Below are positions 1 through 10,657 of a stretch of 58,000 nt of DNA, one piece after another. Under the pieces are notes generated by a model. The model was not told where the DNA came from and searched no databases. It was given only the letters and a program-made list of their open reading frames with translations. The position numbers were made by a program, and so were the translations under genes. The stretch's first letter is position 1. Every line of letters starts with the position of its first letter. The stretch is from Cryptomeria japonica (Eukaryota; Streptophyta; Pinopsida; Cupressales; Cupressaceae), in the NCBI RefSeq assembly GCF_030272615.1, contig NC_081409.1, positions 240,529,832 through 240,587,831 on the forward strand, in the 5' to 3' direction.

Positions 1-789
1 GAGGCAAAAAGTTTGCATCATCATACACAATCCACCATATGCTGCTGTTATAGATCAAAATCTACCCAACTGAGAACCTCACTCCGAATGAAGCAACAAG
101 TACCTCCAAGGACAAAGGATGATGGGAGCTCATCAATATGCCAACCTCCAACAAGGAAAGGATGATACAAAGCTCTCCAATCCCTCCAATCAGCTGCTGT
201 CCCCAAAAGACAATCTGAAATCTCTGTGGTCAGCAGAACAAAATAGCTATCTAACACCAATATGTGGACCACAACCTAGTGAATTAGGGTTGAAATGCTT
301 CTTTTGATGCATACTTCATACCCTGAAAACAAATCAGCTCCATACTCCGATAATGCATCATGAGGGAATAGTGCATCAATGGCCTCTCCAAGAGTGTTCA
401 CATGCTCAAACAATCCTAATTCAGCAATGCCACCATCCATGTACACCCCTTCATAGGCTGGTCCAAAAGATGTATGCTCTACCTAGTGAGCCTCTAGAAG
501 AGGTAACTCCTCAAACTCTCCACAAATGACCAAGAGCCCAACAAAATACGAATCACTTATGTCTTCTTCTACATGTGTAGGTATAACACTAGTGGCTGAT
601 CCACTAAGTGTGTGTACAACTATCCCATCTTCATCTATGATTTAAGCCTTTAATGGGCTCTCTAAAAGAGGAAACTCATGAGCCTCATGATGCAAACTAG
701 ATACCCAAACAGAATTTTCTAAATCATACTTCTCCTCAAGTTCATGCAAATCTGAAAGTTCCTCGTGCTTGACCATCATACGATGGCTC
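1..789 (-). pseudogene. Decayed ORF of old LTR element, distal segment
   Basis: On the minus strand this stretch reads as one continuous coding-like frame of about 250 codons with only a few stops, for example LHHEAHEFPLLESPLKA, PTHVEEDISDSYFVG and EHVNTLGEAIDALFPHDAL, then LLGTAADWRDWRALYHPF. Codon use and acidic composition look protein-like, but I recognise no domain. It continues the frame blocks of 3023-3446 and 13476-14161 once the two inserted LTR elements are removed, so I take it as the downstream part of the coding region of the minus-strand element whose LTR is at 14227-14571. It runs off the left edge. Confidence 0.5.
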
Positions 790-1105
790 TATTAGAATAA
801 TTAATTCTTTTAGTCAGTTACCTTTTTAGTGGTTCTATTAATGGTCATTTAGTTAGTCATTTAGCTTTTTAGTTTGTCATCTTAGTTGTCGACTTATATA
901 GCTTTTTAGTTCGTTTAGTCAACTATTGCTTCTTTTATAAGAACGCATGGTTTTCTTTTTAGCTTTATATAATGTTTTAAGCTTTTTTAAGCTTTAGATT
1001 AACGGTTTGTTCTCTTTAGAACACCGTCTTGTAAAAACTTTATATACAGTTGTATATCAGTAATTAATTAATTCAATTATTGAATTATCATTCAATTATT
1101 TTTCA
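790..1105 (+). repeat. 5' LTR of small non-autonomous element
   Basis: This 316-bp left terminal repeat pairs with 2694-3022. It contains short internal repeats of TTTAGCTTTTTAG type and ends ...TTTTTCA, abutting the primer-binding site. Both copies start TATTAG where the usual copia terminus is TGTTAG, so the changed base probably predates insertion. Confidence 0.85.
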
Positions 1106-1120
1106 TGGTATCAAAGTGGG
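1106..1120 (+). other. Primer-binding site, initiator-Met tRNA type
   Basis: TGGTATCAAAGTGGG directly follows the left LTR. Compared with the usual plant copia site TGGTATCAGAGC it has two substitutions. It fixes the element orientation as plus. Confidence 0.75.
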
Positions 1121-1679
1121 TTGATGGGGTTTTATAGAGTTTGGTGAATTTTTAATAAAAAAATTCATAAGCCTCTACCTGGATATTATTTCCAAAAAAA
1201 ATTTAATCAATTGTTGGGGTTTTTTTTCCGCGAAGGGTTTTTCTTGCAAATCGTTGGAGTTTGTTTTGGCGCCTATTTTTTTCGTCGACGATTTCCGTTT
1301 TTTGTGGGCAGCCATTTCCTACAATTTCTACAAATGGGTTTTCGTTTTTAGTGGTCGCATTTCCTATTTTGTCGCATTTTCTTGGGTCCGACTGCGTGAT
1401 TTTTTCGCACATCTGTGTCTTGCGTGACGGCAGCAACTGGTGATTTTCGGGATTTTCGGCAGGTTTAGAGTGCTTCCTGCATTTTCGTGGCGGGTTTTTT
1501 TCCCCTGCCTTTCCTGTTTCCGCATTTTTTTTCAGGTCGCAGATTTCATAACGGGCTTTTCCAGATCACTGCAATGGCTAGGCCGCTAGGGTTTTGTTGT
1601 CACCCTTTTTTGTACTCATGGACGTCTTCTCCTACTCGCGCGATTGTGCCATTCCTTCTGTGAGAAGGATTTGTTTTGT

Positions 1680-2310
1680 TTTATGGGTTTTTTAATAATT
1701 TTTTGTCCATAAATAAATTATTTCTAGATTTTTTAATAATTTTTTGTCCATAAAAAAATTATTTCCAGGTTTTCTAATAATATTTTGTCCATAAAAAATT
1801 ATTTTCGTGTATTTATGATTTTTCACTACAAAAAAAATTATTTAAGTTTTTATAATTTTGTCTTTAAAAAAAATTATTTTTGGGTTTTAAAATTTTTGTC
1901 CCTTGGAAAAATAATTTTTGGGTTTTATTAATTTTTTCCACAAAAATTATTTTTCTGGGTTTTCACGATTTTTTCCTCAAAAATTGTTCGCAAGGTTTAT
2001 AATTTTACCTTAAAAATTATCATCTGTAATTCACACAGTTTGCATGGGATTTTATTATTTTGGGGTTTTACCAATATTTTTCCACAAAAATGATGATTTT
2101 TAACCTCTGAATTTTGGATTTGTCGATTTTGTCCTCAAAAATCATCTGTAATTCGTGGAGTTCACGTGAGATTTTGGTTATCTAGATTTATGATGGGTGT
2201 TCCTATCTTTGGGTTTTTACCGTTTTTTCCGAAAAAACGATGATTTATGAAATCCAATTTTCAAGGTTTGACAGTTTTTTCCTCAAAAACCGTGCTCTGT
2301 TGCATTGTAT
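1680..2310 (+). repeat. Tandem A+T hairpin units in leader of small LTR element
   Basis: About ten imperfect units of roughly 45-60 bp follow one another. Each has a T-rich arm, a TTTTTGTCC-type centre and an A-rich complementary arm (for example AATAATTTTTTGTCCATAA, then AAATTATTT), separated by GGGTTTT-like spacers. Each unit can fold on itself. The spacing drifts and the 3' units degrade into TTTTTCCTCAAAAA pairs. Confidence 0.7.
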
Positions 2311-2693
2311 TTTGGGTCCTGGAATTGCTAGGGCAAACATCTACAACCGTGGTATCTTGAAGTCTGTTTTGGAGTTGCTGGAGCAAACAGTGCTTAGTAC
2401 TCTTCTACAAAAGTTTTTGCAGTTTTTATCAAAATCGTGTTTGTTGCTGTTTGGAGGGTTTGCCAATTTTTCCTCAAAATTGTGGTTTCAAGCTCAATAA
2501 TTCGCGTGTGAAATTTCTACAATTCACGTGTGAGAGTTACATCAATCATCCAGAATCTGCTATTCTCTGTCATTACCACTTTGCAGATCCTGGGAAGGTC
2601 TCCACGCAGTAGAGTGTTCTCGCGTTTGTGATCAAAAGACCTGCAGTATCTTCTGTTGGGTACTTAGTTGATAGAATGACCATTAAGGGAGGG

Positions 2694-3022
2694 TATTAGA
2701 ATAATTAATTCTTTTAGTCAGTTACCTTTTTAGTGGTTCTATTAATGGTCATTTAGTTAGTCATTTAGCTTTTTAGTTCGTCATCTTAGTTGTTGACTTT
2801 TAGCTTTTCAGTTCACTTAGTCAACTATTGCTTCTTTTATAAGAATGCATAGTTTTCTTTTTAGTGTTTAGCTTTTTAACTTTATTTAGTGTTTTAAGCT
2901 TTTTTAAGCTTTAGATTAACGATTCGTTCTTTTTAGAAAACCTTCTTGTAATTCCTTTATATACAGTTGTATATTCGTAGTTAATTAATCCGATTATTGA
3001 ATTATCATTCAATTATTTTTCA
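2694..3022 (+). repeat. 3' LTR of small non-autonomous element
   Basis: This 329-bp copy of 790-1105 is preceded by the polypurine tract at 2685-2693. It differs from the left copy by several substitutions and a small insertion near TTTAGTGTTTAGC, so the insertion is not recent. Confidence 0.85.
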
Positions 3023-3446
3023 AGCTCATCCCTCAAATCTTGAGTGCCAATGATAGGAGACTTCACACTTCTATCATTCTCTTGCGTTACAGCTGACACG
3101 GATAACTAAATTTCTGTTGTAGATGGTGAAGAATGTGCTAAGCTTGACTCTATCTAAAAGTAGGTGTAGGTAATTTGATTTTATTACCACCAATGCCTCT
3201 CTGAGTACCTGAAAGTCTACAAAGGATAGTTCTCCTCCAAAGTTCTTATGTGATCCTGGAGCCCTCCAACAATAATCGGCCAACAACTTCCGAGTATTAT
3301 CAAAATGGTTTATGGCTGCAATAATCATGTCTTCACTTACCTTAATTGGTTCTCCAAATTAGGCTTGTGAACAACATTGGATTTATTTAATGAAGAAGCT
3401 AATTGACCTTTAAGGTCTTGATTCTCCCCAAAGTCTTCTTCCACTA
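3023..3446 (-). pseudogene. Decayed ORF of old LTR element, middle segment
   Basis: The minus-strand frame reads LVEEDFGENQDLKGQLASSL, then NKSNVVHKPNLENQL, and after a stop IIAAINHFDNTRKLLADYCW with RAPGSHKNFGGELSFVDFQ. No family is recognised. Upstream its frame joins CKEV at 13476 if the 3451-13470 insertion is removed; downstream it approaches the 1-789 frame across the small LTR element. It was split by two later insertions. Confidence 0.5.
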
Positions 3447-3539
3447 AAACTGTTGTGACCATTTCACAACATCAACCCATCAAAATGGGGACCCCCTCTT
3501 CGCTTCCAGCTTCAATGTCTTGGAGCATTTCATCTCCTA

Positions 3540-3659
3540 CAATTCAAGTGAATAGGGTTAATGCGTGGCTCTGGATCCAATGGATCAAGGCCCAAGGTGC
3601 AATTCAAGTGAATAGGGTTAATGTGTGGCTCTGGACCCAATGGATCAAGGCCCAAGGTG
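3540..3659 (+). repeat. 60-bp tandem duplication
   Basis: Two head-to-tail copies (about 3540-3599 and 3600-3659) of a unit starting CAATTCAAGTGAATAGGG and containing GGCTCTGGA and CAATGGATCAAGGCCCAAGG. They differ at only a few bases. The unit length is divisible by three, so it makes a repeated peptide in frame, but no coding role is supported. Confidence 0.85.
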
Positions 3660-3767
3660 GCAATAGGTTGAATAGGAGACGTCAAGTGGTATTAATTTGA
3701 GCAAGATAGGCAAGGAGGTTTGAAAGGTAAGTCTGTTGGATAGAAATTTCACTAAGTATAGAAGATT

Positions 3768-4003
3768 TTCCTTTGCCATCCAAGAGGTCTGATTACACCT
3801 CCATTAAGAGGCAAATCGCATTGGCAAAATTTTTGACTAAGAAGATTTCCATTGCCCTCCAAGAAGTCCGAACTGACTTCCTTTGCCTCTTCAAAAACCC
3901 CGAACTCACTTCCTTTGCCATCTCAAAACCCCGAACTCACTTCCTTTGCTACCTGAAAAGTCCAAAATGACTTCCAATGGCACGTGGGAAGTCGGAAATG
4001 GTC
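3768..4003 (+). repeat. 31-bp minisatellite, first block
   Basis: Units start TTCC(A/T)TTGCC and contain (A)AAGTCCGAA. One unit is at 3768. After a 48-bp spacer, units at 3847, 3878, 3910, 3941 and 3972 follow at 31-32 bp spacing. A second block of the same unit lies at 4305-4459. Confidence 0.8.
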
Positions 4004-4304
4004 TTTGTTTTTCATGAATCACAATTTAATGCCTTGGCTAAGTAGTGACTTTGATCTTTTCAGTCAGCGATCTGATCTAGGAAACATTTTTTTCGACATC
4101 TTAAGAGGTTTGATGAGTTCCTTTGAAGATGAATGGATGATCTTAGGCGAATGCAGGAAAGACCTTGAGCATTTTTGTGCTTCACCTCAAATGCAAACCT
4201 TACCTTTGCTCGTTGACATGGATGATTAGCATGAGGATTGAAAAAAAGCATTGAAGTAATAAACACTTGATGGAGGCGAGCTATAGAAGGCGAAATCAAA
4301 TCAC

Positions 4305-4459
4305 TTCCTTTGCCCATTAAAAAGTCCGATCCCTCTTCCATTGACCATCAAAAAGTCCGATCAATCTTCCATTGCCTGTCAAAAGGTCTGAAATCATTTC
4401 CATTGACCATCAAAAAGTTCGAACCTTCTTCCTTTGAGGGTCAAAAAGTCCGAAATTCT
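4305..4459 (+). repeat. 31-bp minisatellite, second block
   Basis: Five consecutive 31-bp units of the form TTCCATTGACCATCAAAAAG followed by TCCGA and six variable bases. The five run 4305-4459 without length change. The first block is about 300 bp to the left, separated by unrelated sequence, so the array was interrupted or expanded twice. Confidence 0.85.
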
Positions 4460-4544
4460 TCTAAGTGTAGGTGTTGGCGCCAAGGTTTGAATTTAAGGGA
4501 AAAGCTCAATAAAACAATCAAGTCGGCCTTAGGGATGAAGATGT

Positions 4545-4556
4545 CTATAAATGTCA
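4545..4556 (+). promoter_or_regulatory. Candidate TATA box of composite element 5' LTR
   Basis: TCTATAAATG lies downstream of the 31-bp repeats and about 0.5 kb upstream of the gag-like start codon at 5075, a plausible U3/R position. There is no direct evidence of use. Confidence 0.4.
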
Positions 4557-5074
4557 ATTCAAGACTTTCATTTGAATCATCATATCAAAGCGAATTCCTT
4601 CTCTAAAAAAAGCAGACCAGTGATCTAAACCTCATTGAGCAGTGAATTTGATCAGATATAAAGCGAATTCATTCATATACCTTCAGCACACGGCAAATTC
4701 CCTGAGTATTATCAGTCATCTCCTTCGATTAGGTGCATCGATATAGGGTCAAAAATGTCAAAAATCAGAGGTATGTGCAATGTGCAGATAGGTAAAAAAT
4801 TGGTGCAGGTCTGATTCATGTTAGTTTTGATCATTTTATTGAAATTAGACCTTTTGAGCAACATGAATTTTGAAGGATAAATTGCAGATAGCATTCTGAA
4901 AGTGTAGAATTCACAGCATTTAAGTAATTATTTCAGATTTGCTAGAGTTTAAGCTGTGTCTTATTCATTGATATAGTCATTCATTAGTGTTCCTAATGCC
5001 TCATGGGCATTAAATCAATAATCTAAATGCTCTTTACTCCATAATCCTAACTTAAATAATTCTCTTAGGTGAAG

Positions 5075-5935
5075 ATGGCAGCGCCAAAGGCTAGTGGAGC
5101 AGGCACACATCAAGCCCTCATCAAAGAAGATTCAAAAGGCGAGGAGTTGGAGACTAAGATCACTTCCAATTGGAGCAACGTGGGAGATACCAATCTTGGG
5201 CGATTTGATGTCAAGAGATTCCGTAGCTCACTATACACAAGCAAGCCTTCAGAAACAGCTAAGAAGATGATCAAAAGTGGAATCATCAAGGCAGCCGGCT
5301 TTCCTCCCTCCGTTCAATGTTAAGAATTGATGGTCGAATGTGCTAAACACTATGATTCCCATACAAGGACAATAGTGGCACCCGATGGAAGAATATTTGC
5401 TTACCTATCAAAAGCGGCTATTAGTGAAGCTTTCCACCTACCTAAGCCAAAAGATATGATTTATAGAAGCACAGAAGGAGCTAAAGCATTCTATGACGAT
5501 GACCCGGAGACATGTCTAGGAATCATCTATAAGTACTGGCTATTGAAGAGTAGACCTGGCAAGAGCAAGATGCCCAGTAGACTACATAGAGTTGATTTCA
5601 AGGAGGAATTCAAGGACTTAATCACCTTACTCAATCGGCGCTTCCCAAGCATTCTACTCTAAAAATTGGATGTTCTTTTTCATAGAAACAATTACACATG
5701 GGAAGGATATGATCAATTAGGCAAGGATTATCAGCAATAGCTTAGATGTACAACTGAGGAGGCTCATCCACACCAAGACATTCTACATGAGCTCCTATAT
5801 CATATACTCTTGCTAGAAATTATGAGTATGCCATATTGATGTATAGAGGTGTAGTTGGAAGAGGACCTAGAGAAAAGAGCTTGTGAGTCATATACACAGT
5901 TGCTCCTCGTGAAACTGTTGCCGCTCCATTGAGAA
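5075..5935 (+). pseudogene. Gag-position ORF of composite element, broken
   Basis: The frame starts ATGGCAGCGCCA after a TCTCTTAG/GTGAAG leader and reads MAAPKASGAGTHQALIKED, then a stop at 5321-5323, then MVECAKHYDSHTRTIVAPDG, AYLSKAAISEAFHLPKP and KYWLLKSRPGKSKMPSRLH up to 5662, with weaker frames to about 5935. I do not recognise a named domain. The position right after the LTR/leader and the composition suggest a gag-like protein of a repetitive plant element (inference). It has at least two stops and later frameshifts. The reading is cut at about 5936 by T-rich sequence belonging to the inverted element. Confidence 0.55.
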
Positions 5936-6305
5936 ATCCTTTCTTTTTTATTTTTTTTATTTTTTTGGATTTTCTATTTTCACTTTTTTTTGGATTTTCT
6001 ATTTTTCACTTTTTTTTTTGGATTTTCTGGAATAAGAGAGATCTTGAATATCTCGGATTCAACTTGAAAGCTCAACTGGTTCCAGCTTGATTTCTTCTCG
6101 CGTAAGTCCAACTGACGACCCAACGATCACCTTCCATCGAGTGTTTGAGAAAAAGCTTTCCACTGATCTTCCTTGGATTCAAGAGTTCGTATTCGCTCAC
6201 CTTTTTTCGGCTTCAATTCTGTCAAGCGTGGAGGAGGATAAAAAGCTCTAGAAAATTTCTTCAAATGCGATGTGACTTGACAAGATCTAACTTTCAAATG
6301 CTCAG
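5936..6305 (-). other. Leader of inverted LTR element (untranslated, truncated)
   Basis: Read on the minus strand, this follows the primer-binding site at 6306-6322. It contains an open stretch (6127-6348) and then repeats of GAAAATCCAAAAAAAAAAG type. The rest of that element (coding region, second LTR) is missing, so only LTR plus leader remain. The left join to the plus-strand gag-like frame is at about 5936. Confidence 0.5.
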
Positions 6306-6322
6306 CCCTCCTTCTAGCGCCA
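6306..6322 (-). other. Primer-binding site next to inverted LTR
   Basis: On the minus strand TGGCGCTAGAAGGAGGG begins four bases inside the LTR terminus ...CGTCAACA. TGGCGC-type sites are common in plant Ty3 elements; I cannot name the tRNA with certainty. It shows that 6327-10817 is a 5' LTR read leftward. Confidence 0.6.
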
Positions 6323-7200
6323 ATTCTGTTGACGTGTATTTTGTACACTGCCTAACACAGAATAAAATACCCAAGGGTACCTTATCCTCTCTTGAATAAA
6401 GCCTCCGAATGCTGAAGATGTCGCGAAAAAGGATCAATCAGGATGACTCCAAGGTTCTTCGATGTAGGATCTCTACGTGTGGATAAGCTCTTTGTGGTAT
6501 GATGTGATTTGCTGGAATCACAAGGGGACTTACATTCGATGATTGAACGTCTGATCTGCTTTGAATATTGCTGGAACACAGGATCTTACTAGCTTTGACT
6601 TGAAAAAAGGAAAAAAGATGAGGGCGAGGAAAGGATCTAATCCTAACACTAAGAATGTAAGAGCAATGAATGATCTTTGATGGAATTCTAACTAAGTCTT
6701 GTTTTGACATCCCAGGACCATCTCCACAAGGTTAGTGCGATCTTCAAAGGAAAGCTTTATGATGTTCAAATCATCACTGCAGGCATAGACACCATCGGGT
6801 TGATGCATATCAATGAAGAAGCGACAATTGAAGTTAAGCTTAGGCTGAATGATTCCAGTTGACTACGCAAGGCAAGTCTGCAATCAACAAACTGCTAGTA
6901 GTTTGGATATACGAATTTCACCATCAATCAAGCACATTTCTTCCACTCATCTAATAACATGAAATCAAATATGAGAAGTATAAAGACCATGCAAATTGTC
7001 GAATCGACCTATAAATTTCACCATTTCTTCAATGAAGTTACAAGTCTTTTACAACAACATCTTGGCAACAATCTTTGCCTTCTCTCTCTACTCTACCCTA
7101 ATTGCTATTCTATATCTCTTATCTATCTTCTAACTGCTTCCAACTATTCCTAACTATTTCTAATTGCTAAAATTGCCTTTACAAAATGAAATGCCAGGGC

Positions 7201-7210
7201 TTATATAGTG
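7201..7210 (-). promoter_or_regulatory. TATA box of inverted LTR
   Basis: The minus strand reads CACTATATAAGCCC. The related LTR at 12512-13470 has CACTATATAACCCC at the same relative place, so the element is conserved between family members. Transcription would run leftward into the leader at 6326-5936. Confidence 0.55.
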
Positions 7211-7667
7211 CCTTCAATACAATTCGATGGCTTAGATCAATTCGAGATCAATGGCCAAGATTCAACAATGAAAACCCTAATTAGGGTTTGTTACAACCAT
7301 TACATAACATTTAATGCTTGACCAATGATAAAATTGTATTGCTTGGACACATGTCCTCTCTAGAAAATTCCACCAATGGATAGCTGGGGTAGGTACATCG
7401 GAGTTTGTGCCACCTTCCATGAGTTAGGTTCATTGAATTTGGACATGCTGAGGTGGACCACACTGACTGGAGGAGTGATGACTGGGATGCCACCTCATCT
7501 GACACTTGTAACTTGGTAGATATTCAACTTGATGTTGTTGAGAAGCTAGCTTTAATTAATTCATCTGGAACTATTTGCTTCCTCAACGAACCCTTGTTCT
7601 AACTTCTTGTGTCCTTGATGTGCAAGATGATTGATGTACCTCGCCTTGGAATACTGGATTGGAGAAG

Positions 7668-7797
7668 TCGCCCTTGATGACGTTAGTCCAAAGAAGGCCG
7701 TCCTTGTCGATGCTAGGCTGGATCGAAGAAGGTCGCCCTTGATGACATTAGTCCAAAGAATGTCGTCCTTGTCGATGCTTGATCGTCCTTGATCTGG
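7668..7797 (-). repeat. 65-bp tandem duplication in U3
   Basis: Two copies of a unit containing TCGCCCTTGATGA, then TTAGTCCAAAGAA and GTCCTTGTCGATGC, start at 7668 and 7733. They differ by a handful of substitutions. Confidence 0.75.
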
Positions 7798-8744
7798 CTT
7801 GATTTTCCTTGAGGAGAGTCTTCCGACTTGTAGATCTTTCGAGCTTGGAGTCGCCATCTTGATACCTACACAACATTTCACAATTAATAATATATCTTGA
7901 AATCTAAAAATTAAACTTTAAAAGGAAGATTCAAGATTTTAATTAGGAAACTTCATGATAAATCTTGAGTTATCATTTCCTAATTTAGGATTTTCAAAGC
8001 AAAATTTAAATCTTCAAAAAATGGTGCCAAGGTGATTATGCCATACCTCCACTTGGGAATTAATTCTAAAAAAATGATGCAAAAATAGGAGAATTTGCTA
8101 GGCAAAATGTAGATCAAGACTCCCTTTAGCAAAATGCGCCCCCTTTAGTCTTCACAAGCATCAACTCCACCACCTCTAGCCTTCAACACCTTCAAAACAT
8201 TTGGAATTTACCCTCCAATCTAGCAAGAAATACGCCTCTCCAATAGCCTTCAAGATGAATTTCGCCTTCCTTAGTCTCCACACTTGGTAGAAATTCGCTC
8301 CACACAAGCTAGATTTCGCACCTCCTTCCTTGCTTCTCCAAATCGCACTTGAAACAATGAGTGAATGATTTGAATAATGAAAAACACACCCCAAATATAT
8401 AGAGCGCTCACCATTTCACCTCCCCATAGGCCGACTTGATGAAAATAGGCCAAAAAAATAAATAAAACTAAAAAGGAAGAGGCCGACTTAATTAAGCAAT
8501 AAAAAAAATGATACCTCAAGCGCTCTTCTTTTAAATTTTAAATTAATAATAATTAATTTCGAAATGCCTCAATTAATTAAAAAAATGATTTTCCAAGGCT
8601 CAAAATTAATTATTAAATGCTATGCGATTTTCATTAAATGCCAATTTAATTAGAATTTTTAAAAATATTTCGAAGTTTTTTTGGCGAACTTGGCATCTAG
8701 TGCGATTTGCTAAAATAAGGCAAAAAATAATGAATTTTGATAAC

Positions 8745-10355
8745 TTCGCTCTGGTCCCTTAGAGAGGGACAAGAGCGCTCCTGCATTTTTGTCCTCCATC
8801 CTTCATTTTTTACGTTCAAAACCTCATCCTTGACGTTCAAAATGGCATTTTATTGGGAACTTTGAGTTTAATTCACTTGATCTTTAGAAGGAGCATGCCT
8901 TAGAACATTTTTGCCCTAGTCCCTTGGTGAGGGACAGGAGCGCCTTGGCCAATTTTCATCGAATTTTGTGGTCTTTGTAACTTCATTCCTCTTTGAAGCA
9001 TTTTTGAATATCATTCCAATCTTGTGCCTTGACCTAGATTCGTCCCAATTTGAGGAGGAAGGCTTGTTAATGTGTTTTTCGCCCTGGTCCCTTGGTGAGG
9101 GACAGGAGCGATTTTGCAATTATAAGCTCGCTTGTGCTTTGCTAGCCTTCGAAATTATCTCCAATGGACCGATTATGCCTTTCTTCATTCACCTCAAACT
9201 TGAAATTCGCTTTACCTTTGCCAGAAATTTGTCCTGTGAGAAAATCGCTCTGGTCCCTTGGAGAGGGACAGGAGCGCCTATTGCAACTTGGGTTGATTCT
9301 CTCCTTTGTAGGCCACTCAAGTTATATTCAACGAATAAAACACACTTCCCTTGACCTCTTCAAATCGCGAAATCACTTAAATCTTGCAAGGATAATGCAA
9401 ATTTGGAATTCAAGCTCCGGTCCTTCAGTGAGGGACGGGAGCACTTTTTCATTTTTAAGCCAATTCATCCTTTGCTAGTCTTCCAAATTATCTTCAATGG
9501 ATGAATCTTGCCCTCTTTCATTCATTTCAATCACGCAACTTGCCTTGCCTTTGCAAGAAATTTGTATTTTTAGAAAAGAGGGACGGTCCTTCAGTGAGGG
9601 ACGGGAGCACTTTTGACATCTTGGCATACCCTTTTGTTCTTTAAATCTCTCAATTGCGTCCAAGGCATAAAACATCCTTCGTCCTTCCCATGCAAGTCAA
9701 GTTTTGCCATAAAATATCAAACAAATAGGAGAAACTTGAAAAAGTGGCACGGTCCTTCAGTGAGGGACAGGAGCACTTTTTGTCATTTGGGTTGATTTAC
9801 TCCTTTGTAGACTGCTTAAATTATATTCAATGGACAAAACATGCCCTCCTTGATCTCTTCCAATCATAAAATTGTCCTGATCCTGCAAGAACAGTGCAAA
9901 TTTGAAAATCAAGCTCCGGTCCTTCAGTGAGGGACAGGAGCGAATTTTGCCCTCTAGGCCAAATCTTTTCACTTTTCATCTCGAAATTCCTTTGCTAGGG
10001 AAGATTTCACCTTACTTCATGCTATGAATAAAAGTTAATGTCCAAAAAAGGTTTAAAATTGTGCATATAAAGAAAATCGCTTTGGTCCTTCAGTGAGGGA
10101 CAGGAGCGCTTTTACCTTTCTAGACCAAAACTCCATCATTTCATTGCTTTTAATCAAGTCTGGATGCTCTATCACGTTCATTTCGTCCTTCACCATGCCT
10201 TTGATGTTTCAATTTGACCAAACAAGGTCAGGAATGACTCAAATAAGCCTTTTCGCCCTAGACCCTTGGTGAGGGACAGGAGCACTTTGCCTTGGTCCTT
10301 GGGAGAGGGACAGGAGCGAAATTCGCTCTGGATCCTCAATGAAGGACAGGAGCGA
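8745..10355 (-). repeat. ~166-bp satellite with conserved hairpin core, 12 cores
   Basis: Core motifs of about 30 bp, form CGCTCTGGTCCCT-TGGAG-AGGGACAGGAGCG, occur near 8751, 8916, 9084, 9250, 9417, 9583, 9749, 9916, 10082 and 10258 (spacing 165-168 bp, then 176) and twice more at 10292 and 10327 (about 35 bp apart). The two arms are inverted repeats (11 of 13 pairs in the unit at 9245-9277). Between cores the sequence is diverged but alignable, and some spacers resemble the second or third neighbour best (9084 with 9417; 9250 with 9749), suggesting higher-order expansion. It lies in the U3 of the 4.5-kb LTR. Confidence 0.85.
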
Positions 10356-10527
10356 AATTTGACTTTTTGAACTCTCTATCAGGATAATTTTTATGGAATA
10401 TAACATTTAAGTATAAGAAAGAAGAAAGATAGATTATATTCCATATATACTTTCAAGATGTTTGAGAGTGGTTTCAGACCTCCAGGAGTTATATTGCAAA
10501 ATCTAGTTTTTTGAGGTTTTTCAGTTT

Positions 10528-10657
10528 CCAGACTTAGTCAAATTTCAGGATCAGAACATTCCAGACTTAGCCAAACTTCAGGATCAGGACATTCAGACTT
10601 AGCCAAATTTCAGGATCAGGACTTTCAGACTTAGCCAAATTTTCAGGATCAGGACAT
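10528..10657 (-). repeat. 33-bp tandem repeat near LTR start
   Basis: Four units of about 32-33 bp contain CAGACTTAGCCAAATTTCAG followed by GATCAGGACATT. They lie about 160 bp from the 5' terminus (10817) of the inverted LTR. Confidence 0.85.

Larger units (their letters stand above)
790..3022 (+). mobile_element. Small non-autonomous LTR retroelement (no coding capacity)
   Basis: Direct repeats at 790-1105 (316 bp) and 2694-3022 (329 bp) both begin TATTAGAATAATTAATTC and end AATTATTTTTCA. Immediately after the left copy is TGGTATCAAAGTGGG, close to the initiator-Met tRNA primer-binding site. Immediately before the right copy is the polypurine tract AAGGGAGGG. Flanks GGCTC (785-789) and AGCTC (3023-3027) look like a 5-bp target duplication with one change. 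The 1588-bp interior has no credible ORF, so the element must have moved with enzymes from another copia-type element. It is larger than classical TRIMs but built the same way. It interrupts the coding relic of the surrounding element. Confidence 0.85.
3451..4800 (+). repeat. 5' LTR-like region of composite element (right boundary uncertain)
   Basis: It starts TGTTGTGACC, the same terminus as the inverted LTR ending at 10817 (TGTTGTGACG on the minus strand), and shares the following C-rich GGGGACCC block. It contains a 60-bp tandem duplication, two 31-bp arrays and a TCTATAAATG box near 4549, as expected of U3 followed by R. The exact end and primer-binding site could not be fixed: TTGGCGCC near 4474 and TTGGTGCAGG near 4799 are both candidates. 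Confidence 0.5.

Noticed and set aside
3335-3355. Minus-strand AAGGTAAGTG, a good splice-donor consensus
   Set aside because: It lies in the decayed ORF of a retroelement with no matching acceptor or host exon; probably chance.
6127-6348. 73-codon minus-strand frame across the LTR/PBS edge
   Set aside because: It spans the LTR terminus and the primer-binding site, so it is untranslated leader; its basic composition is not enough to call a gene.
8745-10355. Regularly spaced palindromic repeats resembling a CRISPR array
   Set aside because: The window is plainly plant nuclear DNA, spacers are alignable with one another, spacing is 166 bp rather than 60-70, and no cas-like gene exists; it is a tandem satellite.
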